Assembly: GCA_012728855.1 (NCBI GenBank)
Contig: JAAYEH010000462.1
Coordinates: 1-55,534 of the forward strand
Direction: 5' to 3'
DNA from: Rhodopirellula sp.
Lineage (GTDB): Bacteria > Planctomycetota > Planctomycetia > Pirellulales > Thermoguttaceae
DNA length: 55,534 bases
The notes beneath the pieces were generated by a model. It worked only from the letters and a program-made list of their open reading frames with translations. It searched no databases and was not told where the DNA came from. Both the position numbers and the translations under genes were made by a program. Of this stretch, positions 28,774 to 38,373 are shown piece after piece; position 1 is the stretch's first letter, and each line of letters opens with the position of its first letter.

Positions 28774-31700
28774 ATGACAATGCACCAAATCATGCAATTT
28801 CCGTGCATACGCTCCTTGCTACTGCTCGCGGTCTTCTCGATGCCTTTGCCCGTGGCGGCCCAGGAACCCGATTTGCTCTTCCGCGTTACCTTCGACGATC
28901 TGACGGCCAACGCCCAGGTTGCCGCGGGCAACCCCAAGTCGTCGTTGACGCGCGATTTGGGCCTGACAGCCAAGGAAGGCTTCAACAAGAGAACGGCCCT
29001 GCTGCTCGGTGACGACGAAGAGTGCTCCTACGAGGTCCAAGGCAACCTCAACCTGTCGGCCGGCACGATTTCCTTTTGGGCCAGGCCCCACAACTGGAAC
29101 GACACCGAAGGCCGCTTCAAGAAGTTCTTTCAAGTTTCCGGCAGCGAGAACGGCATACCCTTCGTGATGTACGTCGACAGCCCGAATTCGGCCGGCGCGG
29201 CGCGCGTCGTGGTAAGCCAGGGCGGCGGCGGACGTCCCGGTTCAAAACTGTACCAGTTCAATGGCACGGCCGACTGGAAATCGGGGAAGTGGCACAAGAT
29301 CGACGTCACCTGGGACGCGAAGCACCTGGCCATCTACGTCAACGGCCGGCTCGGCGAGCGCAAAGAAATCGAAGGCATCCGCTTCCCGAAGTTTGAGAAT
29401 GTGCGGTTCAACCTCGTGCCGATCTTCCATTTCGGAGACGGCACGTTTCACAACGGCAAGGACCGCTCGCTGATCGACGACTTCGAAGTCTTTGGCGTCC
29501 CGCTGTCGGCTGACCGTATCCTTCAACGCTACATCGCCGACGTTGGCGGCGACGTTTCCCCACCCATGCTGGTCGTGCCGAGGGCTGCGACCCCCGTGAC
29601 CATCGACGGCCGGCTCGACGAAGACACATGGTCGACGGCCTCTCGAGTCCCGCTGCCCATCAACGCCGCCACGATGTACCCACACGGGCAATGGGCGTAC
29701 GCGTCGATCTGTTACGATAGCGAGAACCTCTACGTCGGCCTGCGTTCCGACAAGAACCCCGGGGCATTGACCTGCAACGTCCGCGAGCGTGACGGCAGCG
29801 TCTGGCAAGACGACGCCTTTGAATTATTCCTGACCCCCGCGCCGCAAAGCCCAAAAGACTTCTTCCAGTTTGTCTTCAACTCGGCGGCAGTCGTCTACGA
29901 CGTCCGCTGCGGGCAGAAGGATTGGAACGGGAAGATGTCCGTCAAGACCGCTGTGGCTTCCGACGAATGGACAGCCGAGGCGGCCATCCCCTTTGCCGAC
30001 CTGGGCGTCTCCACGCCGAAGCCCGGCGAAACGTGGCTGGGCAACTTCTGTCGCGATTGGGCGCGTCCCAAGCCCGCCAGGCCCGTCTACACCGGCTGGG
30101 CCTACATCGAGGGCGGCTTCTTATCGCAGCCCGATAAACTCGGCCGCTTGCTCTTTACCGACAGCACCCGCGGGGCTCGCTTGGACCTGTCGCCGGCCAT
30201 GGATCTCGGCACCATCGGCATCACGGCCGCCAGCGGCGGCCCCGCCAAACTGGACGTCTCGGTGACGTCGGAAAGCGGCGTCGTGTTTCAGAAAACGCTC
30301 GACGTCAACAACCAGGTGCAGATTCGAGAGCGTCTCAGCGACGTCAAGGAGGGCCTAGTGTCGATTGCCATGAATATGGCCGGAGAGGATATCCTCTCCT
30401 ACGCAATGCGTTTCATGGTCAAGGAGCCGATCGCCATCACGTGGCTGCCGGACGCCGTGAACAAGAAGTTGCGACTGATTGCCGATCTATCGAACGTGGA
30501 TCCCGAGTGGCTGCCTCGGATCACCGCCGGCAAGGCCACGGTCGAAGTGTCGTTGACCGGTCCGAAGGGCGACAAGAGCGAGGCGTCGTTCCCACTGGAT
30601 CGGCTCACGAGCATGCTGACGGTCCCCTGTGCCTACGAGGCGGGCACCTACGAAGTGACGATCCGGCTCAAGTCCGCCGAGTTGGCCCGTCCGCTGGAGA
30701 TGGTGAAGACCCTAAAAATCCCCGACTTGCCCTGGGCCGGCACGAAGGTTGGCATTTCCGAAGAGGTGCTCGATCCGTGGACGCCCCTGGAGTATCAAGG
30801 CGATGCGCAGGTCTCGTGCTGGGGCCGTGCCTACACCTTCCACGGCCCCCTGCTCAAGGAAGCCGTCAACCAGGGACGAAATCTTCTCGCCGCCCCCGTC
30901 ACAATGACGCTGACCACATCCGCGGGTACCGGCGAGTTGCTTTCTACCCGAGCGAAGCCGCTTTGCAAGGCCGCACACCGGGCCGAGTTTGCCGGATCGG
31001 GCAATTTCGGCCCCGCGGGCGTCGCAGCCGACTGGTCGATGTGGATGGAGTACGATGGCTTGACCGTGGCCACCGTCACCCTGAAGCCGGCCTCTGAGGG
31101 GGCCGATGTGCGGAAACTCGTCCTTCGCATTCCGCTTCGCAGCGACCTGGTCAAGTACCTGCGCGGCGGCACGCGGATGGGAATGATCAAAACGGGGCGC
31201 ATCGCCTGGGACGGCAAGCGGTACGAAGACACATTCCAGCCATTCCTCTGGGCCTGTACGGAGACGGAGGGCTTCTTGTGCTTCTGCGAGTCGGAGGCCG
31301 GCTGGGTCAATCCCGCCGGGGCCAAGACCGTGGTGGTGCAGGGCGGAGACGAGGCCTTCATCGAGCTTTCGATCATCGGCCAGGAGGTCCGAATCGCGCG
31401 TCCGCAGAGCTACACGTTCGGCTTCCAGGCGACGCCGGTCAAGCCTTTGGCACAGGACCGCCGGGCTTGGAACTTCGGCATGCACGGCCCGACCACACAT
31501 GTCAACGCCCGCAATTGGATGACCGGCTATGCCGAGCAGGACGGTCACTGGAAAACCCTCAACGTCGATGCGGTCCGCAAGTTCGATGCCGTCCAGCGCG
31601 CCGAGGGGGTCAAACTCCTCTACTACGGTTGCACCAGTTGCACCGCCGATCGCAATCCGACCTACGATCTGTACCAGCAGATTTGGGCCAGCTCTTTTGC

Positions 31701-32670
31701 GGCTTCCTTCCCCAATCCGAATAATGCAACCCAGTTCCGGCCTGCATGGGCGCCTTACCGTTTGGCCGCCGTCTGCCCCGGCGATCCAAGCTTCCAGGAG
31801 TTCATGCTCTATTACGGCGAGCAGTTCCTGCGCGAATGCGGTGTACCGGGCCTGTATACCGACACCGACTGCGTCATGGCTTGCGACAACCCCTACCACG
31901 GCCACCGCTTCACGGACCAGTTCGGCAAGACGGGCGTGACGTACACGATTCTCAGCAAGCGCTCTTTTGCCAAGCGAATGGCCGCGATCGTCCGCAGCTT
32001 CCCGGACGAGCGGCGATGGTGGATGACGCACAGTCACGCCAAGCTCGTGCCGCCGGTGCATGGCTTCGCCGATTTCTGGCTGCCGGGCGAGGAAAACACG
32101 CACCAGCTCCGCGGCAATAAGTGGTGGTACATCGACACGCTGGACGATGTGGCCTGGCGCGTGGAATACGCCGGCCAATCCAGCGGCGTGGTGCATGAGT
32201 TTCTGCCCGAGTTCATTCGCGGCACGGCCGACAAGACCGACGCCGACGGCCCCCAGCCGTCGGAAAGCCTGCTGGCCATGTGCGCCGTCACCGATGTCAA
32301 CACGACCGGCGCCTACATGAACCGTGCCGCCATGGGCGAGTGGTGGGGACTGCGCAAGCGTCTCGGCCTGATCCACGCCGACTTCATCGGCTATTGGGAA
32401 GATCAATGCCCGGTAAGGACGGCGACCGAAAAAGCCCTCGTGTCGGTGTACAAAGCCCCGGGAGGCCGGTTGGTCGTCCCGATCACCAACCGGCTGCCCA
32501 ACCCTGTCGAGGTGACGGTGGCGGTCGACCTGAATGCCTTGGGCCTGGAAGGCAAGACAATCACGGCCGTCGACGAGCGCACGGGCAAACCGGTGGAGTT
32601 GAAGGGTGGCACTTTCACGGTTCTTGTTCAGGGGCGGAACTACACGTTCATCAGCCTGACAGCGAAGTGA
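28774..32670 (+). CDS. Large exported LamG/CBM9-like glycoside-hydrolase-domain protein
   Basis: The 1298-residue protein has a signal peptide (SLLLLAVFSMPLPVAAQ). Residues ~30-240 resemble a LamG/concanavalin-like module (GTISFWARPHNWNDTEG, HKIDVTWDAKHLAIYVNGR). Residues ~262-430 resemble a CBM9-like domain (VTIDGRLDEDTWSTA, DDAFELFLTP). The last ~600 residues look like a DUF6067-type glycoside-hydrolase domain (YTDTDCVMACDNPYHG, GLINFW-type barrel strands). It is expected at the cell surface or outside the cell, acting on polysaccharide; the exact substrate is unknown. A GTG at 28771 and ATG at 28780 are alternative starts. Its stop is immediately followed, in the same frame, by an unrelated gene fragment. 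Confidence 0.82.
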   Translation: MTMHQIMQFPCIRSLLLLAVFSMPLPVAAQEPDLLFRVTFDDLTANAQVAAGNPKSSLTRDLGLTAKEGFNKRTALLLGDDEECSYEVQGNLNLSAGTISFWARPHNWNDTEGRFKKFFQVSGSENGIPFVMYVDSPNSAGAARVVVSQGGGGRPGSKLYQFNGTADWKSGKWHKIDVTWDAKHLAIYVNGRLGERKEIEGIRFPKFENVRFNLVPIFHFGDGTFHNGKDRSLIDDFEVFGVPLSADRILQRYIADVGGDVSPPMLVVPRAATPVTIDGRLDEDTWSTASRVPLPINAATMYPHGQWAYASICYDSENLYVGLRSDKNPGALTCNVRERDGSVWQDDAFELFLTPAPQSPKDFFQFVFNSAAVVYDVRCGQKDWNGKMSVKTAVASDEWTAEAAIPFADLGVSTPKPGETWLGNFCRDWARPKPARPVYTGWAYIEGGFLSQPDKLGRLLFTDSTRGARLDLSPAMDLGTIGITAASGGPAKLDVSVTSESGVVFQKTLDVNNQVQIRERLSDVKEGLVSIAMNMAGEDILSYAMRFMVKEPIAITWLPDAVNKKLRLIADLSNVDPEWLPRITAGKATVEVSLTGPKGDKSEASFPLDRLTSMLTVPCAYEAGTYEVTIRLKSAELARPLEMVKTLKIPDLPWAGTKVGISEEVLDPWTPLEYQGDAQVSCWGRAYTFHGPLLKEAVNQGRNLLAAPVTMTLTTSAGTGELLSTRAKPLCKAAHRAEFAGSGNFGPAGVAADWSMWMEYDGLTVATVTLKPASEGADVRKLVLRIPLRSDLVKYLRGGTRMGMIKTGRIAWDGKRYEDTFQPFLWACTETEGFLCFCESEAGWVNPAGAKTVVVQGGDEAFIELSIIGQEVRIARPQSYTFGFQATPVKPLAQDRRAWNFGMHGPTTHVNARNWMTGYAEQDGHWKTLNVDAVRKFDAVQRAEGVKLLYYGCTSCTADRNPTYDLYQQIWASSFAASFPNPNNATQFRPAWAPYRLAAVCPGDPSFQEFMLYYGEQFLRECGVPGLYTDTDCVMACDNPYHGHRFTDQFGKTGVTYTILSKRSFAKRMAAIVRSFPDERRWWMTHSHAKLVPPVHGFADFWLPGEENTHQLRGNKWWYIDTLDDVAWRVEYAGQSSGVVHEFLPEFIRGTADKTDADGPQPSESLLAMCAVTDVNTTGAYMNRAAMGEWWGLRKRLGLIHADFIGYWEDQCPVRTATEKALVSVYKAPGGRLVVPITNRLPNPVEVTVAVDLNALGLEGKTITAVDERTGKPVELKGGTFTVLVQGRNYTFISLTAK

Positions 32671-33378
32671 GTCGTGGTCCGAGGCGAACATAGTGTCCTC
32701 GCCGAAGTCCGCCTGCAAAACGCCGGCAACGAATCGGTGCGGGATTTCAGCCCCGGCTTCTGCCTACAGTTGGCTGGCGCGTACAGTCCGACTACCTTTG
32801 CCTACACGATCATCCCACGCAACAGCCACCCCTTTCCGGTGAGCATGGGACGCTACTTCACGGCACGACCGGCAATGTGGGCCAACGTGGGTTGGGTGAA
32901 GGCGGATTTCACGGACTCCGAGTCGTACCGGCAGCGACAGAAACAAGGTGAGGCATTCAAACCTCCCTCCGACCGATGGATCCACGAGGCCGGCGATTTT
33001 CCGCTCCTCGCCCGTCGTCTGCCCGGACGCGACGCCTGGATTGCCTGGATCTGGCCCAACGCCACGGGCTATTTCGGCAACACGCAGTCTCCCTGCATGC
33101 ACATGGACCCGATCCTGCAGGAATGCCCGCCAAAACAGACGCGAAGTCTTTTCGGACGGCTGCTCTTCTTCGAGGGTTCCTGGGAGGGGTTATACGCGCT
33201 GGCCGAGCGCGAGCGACGGGAGTTGACCGCCAGAAGCGGTCTGCCGTGCGCTGATACCGCCGGCAAAAAGGTGAAAATCGTCGGGATCGTCTTGAAATGG
33301 ATCCGGGCGGATTCAGCAAGAACCGCCGGATCATCTTGGCGTTGCTCTTCAGCCACACAGACGCAAGCTTCTACCTAA
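32671..33378 (+). pseudogene. Fragment of a secreted hypothetical protein
   Basis: Directly after the TGA of the glycosidase-like gene, and in the same frame, the sequence stays open for 235 codons. Much of it looks like genuine protein (DRWIHEAGDFPLLARRLPGRDAWIAWIWPNATGYFGN, RSLFGRLLFFEGSWEGLYALAE). There is no signal peptide or start with a ribosome binding site, and the end turns into unrelated sequence after about residue 195. I read it as a C-terminal remnant of another exported protein left by a rearrangement. I cannot name the family. Confidence 0.55.
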
Positions 33379-33513
33379 GGCAGATCGCTCGCGTTTGCGG
33401 GGGTGGGGAGGGTCTGTGCGTGGCTGATTGCTTATCCCGTCCAAAGCGTGGTAAGATTGTCGCAGCTATCGCGTCGTCGTGACAGGGTGATTGTTATCGT
33501 TCACATTTCTCCG

Positions 33514-34035
33514 ATGAACACTGTCGCCGAAACCGAACGTTTGCTTCTCCGTGAACTCGTCCCGGACGATCTCGACTTTCTCGCCGAGATGTTGGCTGAT
33601 CCGGAGGTGATGCGATTCTATCCCAACCCGCTCAGCCGCACCGAAGCGGAGGTGTGGCTCAACCGACAGTTCCAGCGCTATGCCGACCACGGCCACGGGC
33701 TCTGGCTCGTCGTCGCGCAGCGAACGGCAGTGCCCATCGGTCAGGTCGGTCTCGCCATCCAAGATGTCAACGGCAATCCCGAACCAGAAATCGGTTACCT
33801 CCTTCATCGCCCCTTCTGGCATCACGGCTTCGCTACCGAGGCGGCCCTGGCGGTACGCAACCTGGCTTTCACCCGGTTCCAAAAGGCCTCGGTTATCTCG
33901 CTTATCCGCCCCATCAACTTGCCTTCCCAGGCTGTCGCGCGTCGGATTGGCATGCGTCAGGAGGCCGAGGTCTCCTTCAAAGGCATTCTTCACCTTCTGT
34001 TTCGGGTCGCCCGAGCGCATCATGGTCCCAGTTGA
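33514..34035 (+). CDS. GNAT N-acetyltransferase (RimJ/RimL-like)
   Basis: The 173-residue protein starts with ETERLLLRELVPDDLDFLAEML, the usual opening of RimJ/RimL-type GNAT proteins, and contains EIGYLLHRPFWHHGFATEA, corresponding to the acetyl-CoA-binding motif A. It is followed by PINLPSQAVARRIGM. These enzymes acetylate amino groups of proteins or small molecules; the substrate is unknown. ATG 33514 is chosen because the first conserved residues follow; the frame is open upstream to 33403 without conserved features. Confidence 0.88.
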   Translation: MNTVAETERLLLRELVPDDLDFLAEMLADPEVMRFYPNPLSRTEAEVWLNRQFQRYADHGHGLWLVVAQRTAVPIGQVGLAIQDVNGNPEPEIGYLLHRPFWHHGFATEAALAVRNLAFTRFQKASVISLIRPINLPSQAVARRIGMRQEAEVSFKGILHLLFRVARAHHGPS

Positions 34036-34092
34036 CCACCAGCGAGTGTCGGCACAGTGTCGGCGAAGCCCCCTCGGCCCATCCGAACCGGG

Positions 34093-34506
34093 TCACCATC
34101 TGCCCCAGATCCCGCCTCCACGGCAGGTTCCCCTTCTCCTCTCGCGGTTTTGGGATAGCCGCGAACACTCGGCCTGCATCTCCATTGCCTCCATCCGCCG
34201 CTGGATCTCGTCCGGCGTTACGTCTTCCATGTGAGTTGCCACCGTCCACACGTGGCCAAACGGGTCTTCAAGGGTCGCCGACCGGTCGCCGTAGAACTGA
34301 TCCTTCAGTGGACGCTGGATTGTGACCCCGGCGTCGGCCGCCCGCGCGACCATTTCATCGACATTCTCCACATATAAGCATAAGCCCACCCCCGAATTCC
34401 CCGGCGACTGCGGCGCAAGGGCATTCATTTCCGGGCACTCGTCGGCAAGCATGATTCGCGAGTCACCGATTTGAATCTCGGCGTGCCCCAGCCCAGTACC
34501 GGTGGA
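34093..34506 (-). pseudogene. 5'-truncated VOC/glyoxalase-family protein
   Basis: On the minus strand a frame reads TGLGHAEIQIGDSRIMLADE ... GVGLCLYVENVDEMVARAADAG ... RSATLEDPFGHVWTVATHMED. This is the C-terminal three quarters of a PhnB/glyoxalase-like VOC protein. The ~40 N-terminal residues, with the first beta-alpha unit, are missing upstream of about 34506, where the sequence is unrelated and has stops. An internal ATG (34452) exists, but the product would not fold normally. After about residue MEAMEMQ the C-terminus also changes to arginine-rich sequence. I call it a remnant. Confidence 0.6.
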
Positions 34507-35011
34507 TCGACCTGCGGGGGAATCATGGACCGGGTCGGGATTCGGGATTGGTGCTCGACTTCATGCCGAACGACGATTACCTTGCGGTTGCCCCGAAAAC
34601 CCTCTTGACGAATCGCGCCGCATCGACCATGCTCAGACAGCAGTAGTGAACGCAAGTTCACGCATGTTCCCGTAGCCGGATCCGGCCGCCTTCGCGGCCC
34701 CGCTCCGTAGCTCCTTGGCAATTTGGTTCATGATTCGATTCTCCCGCCGGCCGGCGGAAGGGATCGCGGTCTCTTTCTGCCGCCACGTGCCCACCGTACG
34801 CGCAACTTACGAAATGGGACTCCAGCAGCGAGAGAAACCGGCACCTCCTCCCCCCGAAGCGCGTGGTGCCCATGTACCCTCGGATTTGAGAAATCGCCAA
34901 CTTGGGCACCACGCTCTGCATGCCGTACCGCGGATTCCTGATATCATGGCAGAGCCGAGCCAATCTTACCGGCAGGGCCGTAGCAGTACCTTTGCGATAG
35001 GGATAAACGAC
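34507..35011. other. Gene-free stretch with a 12-bp-stem inverted repeat
   Basis: About 500 bases without a convincing gene. GCGTGGTGCCCA at 34861-34872 and its reverse complement TGGGCACCACGC at 34903-34914 form a stem with a 30-base loop. The remaining sequence may be debris next to the VOC remnant. The nitrilase promoter should lie near the right end. Confidence 0.6.
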
Positions 35012-36085
35012 ATGCAGATGACGGGAAATATCGGCACGGCAGTCGCACTGGCGACGTTTCTATCAACGGTGACAATCTTCGGACACGGTCGGGCCGATGA
35101 GATCGCCGACGGCGCCGTCGTGCGCGAGGTTTGGCCGGGGCACTACGACCTGCTCAAGACTCGCAGCCAGAGGAACCGCGAAATGGTCGACGCCTCGCTG
35201 CGCCGACCGGACGCCAGGCCGGTGACGGTCGCCGTCTGGCAGATGCGCAATCACTGCGGCGGGGAAGAGGGAAAGCGAAACAACCTCCGCCGCATCATCG
35301 AGGCGATCGCGCGCGCCGGACGGGAAGGTGTCGAGATCCTGGTCCTCCCCGAGATGTGTCTGCCCGGGTACTTCACCCGCTCCGCCGGCCCCCCTGCCGA
35401 GGCCGCGCGGACCAATCGCGAGCTTGCCGACGAGCCTTCGCGTAGTGAATCCCTGAAACAACTCTGCGACGCCGCGCGCGATCAGCGAATCGTCCTGGCC
35501 TTCGGGTTCTGCGAACGGCAGGGGGACAAATACTACAACGCGATCGGCGTGATTGACGCAGACGGCGCTTGGCTGGGAAGCCGACGCAAAAACCCGCTCT
35601 CGCCCACGCCCTACGATCTCGAGTCGTTCACCGAACCGCCTGCGAAGCAACGGTATGCCGTCTTTCGGACCCGCTACGCCACCGTTGGAGTGTTGAACTG
35701 TTTCGATGGCGAATTTCCCGAGAGCGCCCGGCGAATGCGTTTGGCAGGAGCCGAGGTGCTCCTCTGGTGCAACGCCGCCACCGGAAACATTGCACTGGGC
35801 AGCAGCAACCGCATCCATCACTCGGCCAGCTACGCCCAGGCGAACCGCATGTGGGTCGCCTGCTGCAACGCCGTTGGCAAGGAGTGCTACGGCACGAGTG
35901 TGATCGTCGGTCCCTCCGGCGACCCTTTGGTCGTGCTGCCGACCGACCGCGAAGTGTTTGGCCTGGCCACCATCAATCTCACCCTGGGCTCGGATTGGGA
36001 CCGCTGGCGCCAACGTCTTGACCCGCAACTCCTGGAACCGCTCAATACGCATTCCCCGGAGCGTGACTGTCCAAACGCCGAATAG
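35012..36085 (+). CDS. Exported carbon-nitrogen hydrolase (nitrilase superfamily)
   Basis: The 357-residue protein has an N-terminal hydrophobic signal (GTAVALATFLSTVTIFG). The Glu-Lys-Cys catalytic triad is recognisable: Glu in EILVLPEMCLPGYF, Lys in GSRRKNPLSP, and Cys in VGVLNCFDGEFPE. The family hydrolyses amides, nitriles or carbamoyl groups; the substrate cannot be told. I chose ATG 35012 because it begins the signal sequence; the frame is open upstream, but that part is low in conserved features. Confidence 0.87.
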   Translation: MQMTGNIGTAVALATFLSTVTIFGHGRADEIADGAVVREVWPGHYDLLKTRSQRNREMVDASLRRPDARPVTVAVWQMRNHCGGEEGKRNNLRRIIEAIARAGREGVEILVLPEMCLPGYFTRSAGPPAEAARTNRELADEPSRSESLKQLCDAARDQRIVLAFGFCERQGDKYYNAIGVIDADGAWLGSRRKNPLSPTPYDLESFTEPPAKQRYAVFRTRYATVGVLNCFDGEFPESARRMRLAGAEVLLWCNAATGNIALGSSNRIHHSASYAQANRMWVACCNAVGKECYGTSVIVGPSGDPLVVLPTDREVFGLATINLTLGSDWDRWRQRLDPQLLEPLNTHSPERDCPNAE

Positions 36086-36150
36086 TCGCACGATCTGCAC
36101 GCCCCCCGTGGCACGCTATGCCTTCCACTTCTGGCCTGATCCGATCGCTC

Positions 36151-37614
36151 CTAGGTCAGAATGCCGTCCCAGCCTTTCCGGTACGGGCGCCGGATGAACT
36201 GGTCGGCTTCCGGCGCATTACGGGCTTGCAGGTTGACGTAGTCCCACTCGAGCTTTTTTCCGGTCCGGAGGGCCACGTTGCCGAGATGATTCGACTCGGT
36301 GACCCAGCCTGAATACAGGAAGTTCGACCCCGGTGCCGGCCCCTGGCCCTTGCATGCCTGGATCCATTCGATGTAGTGGCCGGGCGAGCGAGGGAGGCTC
36401 TCCGGTGGCGTCGGGTAATCCTTGAACTTCTCTTCGGGCAGCAGTTTAGGCCCGCTGCGCCCATCGTTGTAAAGCATGCCGTTGTCGCCTATGAACAACT
36501 GGGCGCGGTCGCTCATCTTGCTTGCGTCAAACTGCGGCGGCCTGCCCTCGCCCTGATACCAGACGAGCTTCAACGGCGGGGCCGAGCCGCGGGCTGGGAA
36601 CTCATACGTAACGGTCATCGTTGCCGGCGCCAGTTCCGGGTGCGCCTTGCCGATCGGAGACACGGCCTCGACCGTCAGCGGCTGACGGATGTCCAGCACC
36701 TGGAAGACGACGTCGTTGTCGTGGCCGCCGAGGTCGCTCATCGTGCCGTTTCCAAAGTCCCACCACCGATACCAGCGCGGTCCGGGCAGGTACGTCGCAT
36801 GGAACGGTCGCATCGGCGCAGGCCCGATCCACAGATCCCAGTAGAGATTCGGCGGGGCGGGCATCTCCTCCTTGAAACGCTCCGTGATCTGGATGCCGTT
36901 GTAGAACCCGTGCGGCTTGTCGTACTTCTCAGCCGACGCGGCGCTCTGCAGCCCCCATGCACGACCAGCCCAGACATGCGCCTCGCGCACCGGTCCGATC
37001 GCGCCGGCCATGATCAATTCCTTAATCTGGCGGCGAACCGGCGAGGCGTGGCCCTGGTTACCCGTCTGCGTGGCGAGCTTCGGGTACTTTGCGGCGGTCT
37101 CACGAATCAACCTCGCCTCCCAGATGTCATGGGTGAGCGGCTTCTCACAGTAGACGTGCTTGCCGTGCGTCAGCGCCAGATAGGTCGCAAGAGCATGGGT
37201 GTGCTCGGCAGTGCTGACCATGACGGCATCGAAGTCGCTCGGGCTGTCGAATACCCGGCGGAAATCGTTGTATTTCTTGGCCTTCGGGAATCTCTGGGCC
37301 GCAGCGTCCACGGCGTCCTGGTTGACGTCGCAGAGAACCGTGATATTCTCGGCCGGAATACCCATAGGCGGGCCGGGCGGGGTCGCTGCCTGCGAGTTTC
37401 GCTCGCGGGGACGGCCGCCGCCATCGCCGTTCATGTTGGCATTGGCACGGCCTCCGCAAGCGATCATCGCGATGTTCAGCTTGTCGTTGAGGTTCTGGCC
37501 CCGCAGAAAGGCCGGCACACCGGTAATCACGCCGGCAGCAGCCAGGGCGCCGCCCACCAGTTCGCGTCGGGTTATCTGACGCTCTCGCGCGTTCTTGGTG
37601 ATCCTTTTCTTCAT
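36151..37614 (-). CDS. Gfo/Idh/MocA-family oxidoreductase, Tat-exported
   Basis: The protein has about 487 residues. A twin-arginine-type leader (TRRELVGGALAAAGVITG) is followed by the nucleotide-binding segment KLNIAMIACGGRAN, a family EKP motif in HVYCEKPLTHDIWEARL, and HNDNDV-type downstream sequence. A glycine- and arginine-rich insert (DGGGRPRERN) sits just after the Rossmann start. ATG 37614 has AGGAG seven bases upstream, so it is preferred to the ATG at 37632. A truncated gene's stop overlaps this start. Confidence 0.9.
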   Translation of the reverse strand: MKKRITKNARERQITRRELVGGALAAAGVITGVPAFLRGQNLNDKLNIAMIACGGRANANMNGDGGGRPRERNSQAATPPGPPMGIPAENITVLCDVNQDAVDAAAQRFPKAKKYNDFRRVFDSPSDFDAVMVSTAEHTHALATYLALTHGKHVYCEKPLTHDIWEARLIRETAAKYPKLATQTGNQGHASPVRRQIKELIMAGAIGPVREAHVWAGRAWGLQSAASAEKYDKPHGFYNGIQITERFKEEMPAPPNLYWDLWIGPAPMRPFHATYLPGPRWYRWWDFGNGTMSDLGGHDNDVVFQVLDIRQPLTVEAVSPIGKAHPELAPATMTVTYEFPARGSAPPLKLVWYQGEGRPPQFDASKMSDRAQLFIGDNGMLYNDGRSGPKLLPEEKFKDYPTPPESLPRSPGHYIEWIQACKGQGPAPGSNFLYSGWVTESNHLGNVALRTGKKLEWDYVNLQARNAPEADQFIRRPYRKGWDGILT

Positions 37615-37979
37615 CGTGTGCTCCTTGGACATGAATCAACGTTCACAATTCGTGGAATTCCGACCGCCGCCGCCACCTCGTGTCGGTGGTAGCGACGATT
37701 GACGGCTATCCGTTTCAATCCGGCCGGATTCGGGTACTGGAGGTATTGAATGGTCCAGAGCCGCCCACGGTCGTCGAACTTTACCAGGATGCACTGCCGC
37801 ACGGCCGGCTCGCTGGCAAACATCGAGACTTCGAAGCCGCGGACGACCGTCATATGCGGCACGGCTTCTTGAGGCGCGTAGCCCTGAGCCACGGCGAGGT
37901 TTGCCACTCCGTGCCATACCGGAAAGAGCACGGCAGCGATCAGCGCCATCTCAGCCAGCTTCGCAGATCCTCGCACCAT
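37611..37979 (-). pseudogene. N-terminal remnant of a PVC-type heme-binding dehydrogenase
   Basis: After a short signal-like start (LAEMALIAAVLFPVWHGVANLAVAQ) the sequence shows the hallmark of PVC-type membrane-bound dehydrogenases: AVPHMTVVRGFEVSMFASEPAVRQ and VKFDDRGRLWTIQYLQYPNPAG. About 85 residues in, it runs into the dispersed repeat at 37643-37702 and ends at a chance stop. Normal members have about 1000 residues, so nearly all of the propeller and the heme domain are lost. Its start lies four bases after the stop of the upstream membrane-protein gene, with a good GTGAGG site, so it was once part of that operon. Confidence 0.75.
37643..37702. repeat. Dispersed ~62-bp repeat, copy 2
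   Basis: This copy matches 21267-21330 over about 60 bases. It lies exactly where the dehydrogenase remnant loses homology, so it is a candidate recombination or insertion point. Confidence 0.8.
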
Positions 37980-37983
37980 CACC

Positions 37984-38373
37984 TCACTCCGATTCCGCAC
38001 GGCCAAGCGCTATCCATGCCCACGCGAAAAACACTCCCATGATGAAATCGATGACCGCAAAGGGTTTCCACATGCCCGGCAATGAACCCGCCGCCCAGTA
38101 CCCCCCCGCAACGCCGCAGTAAGCAACCTTGAGCAGGATCCCGTACGGGATCAGCCGGCGATTCCCCCGCGGATCCCATGCGACAGCCACGAACATCAGC
38201 GTGAAAATCAGCAGCATTGCGGCGGGAAACTGCACATAGCCCAGGTGATTGGGCAGCGTTACTTCGAAGAACTCGTAAGGATAGGCCGGCGCGGCAAGGA
38301 ACAACAGGCCCAGCACCCCATCGTAGAGGGCGGCAAAACCGAATAGAGCGACAATCCAGCCTGGCTGTCTCAT
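37984..38373 (-). CDS. Small four-TM membrane protein downstream of radical SAM gene
   Basis: The 129-residue protein has about four hydrophobic segments (WIVALFGFAALYDGVLGLLFLAA, FPAAMLLIFTLMFVAVAW, GILLKVAYCGVAGGYWAAG, FAVIDFIMGVFFAWAWIA). I do not recognise a family. The ATG has GGGAGG upstream and overlaps the radical SAM stop as ATGA, so the two are translationally coupled. A role as a membrane partner of the radical SAM pathway is inferred from the operon only. Confidence 0.8.
   Translation of the reverse strand: MRQPGWIVALFGFAALYDGVLGLLFLAAPAYPYEFFEVTLPNHLGYVQFPAAMLLIFTLMFVAVAWDPRGNRRLIPYGILLKVAYCGVAGGYWAAGSLPGMWKPFAVIDFIMGVFFAWAWIALGRAESE

Noticed and set aside
30712..32718. Long minus-strand open frame of about 670 codons
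   Set aside because: Antisense shadow of the glycosidase-like gene; rich in Arg, Gly and Ala, no recognisable domain.
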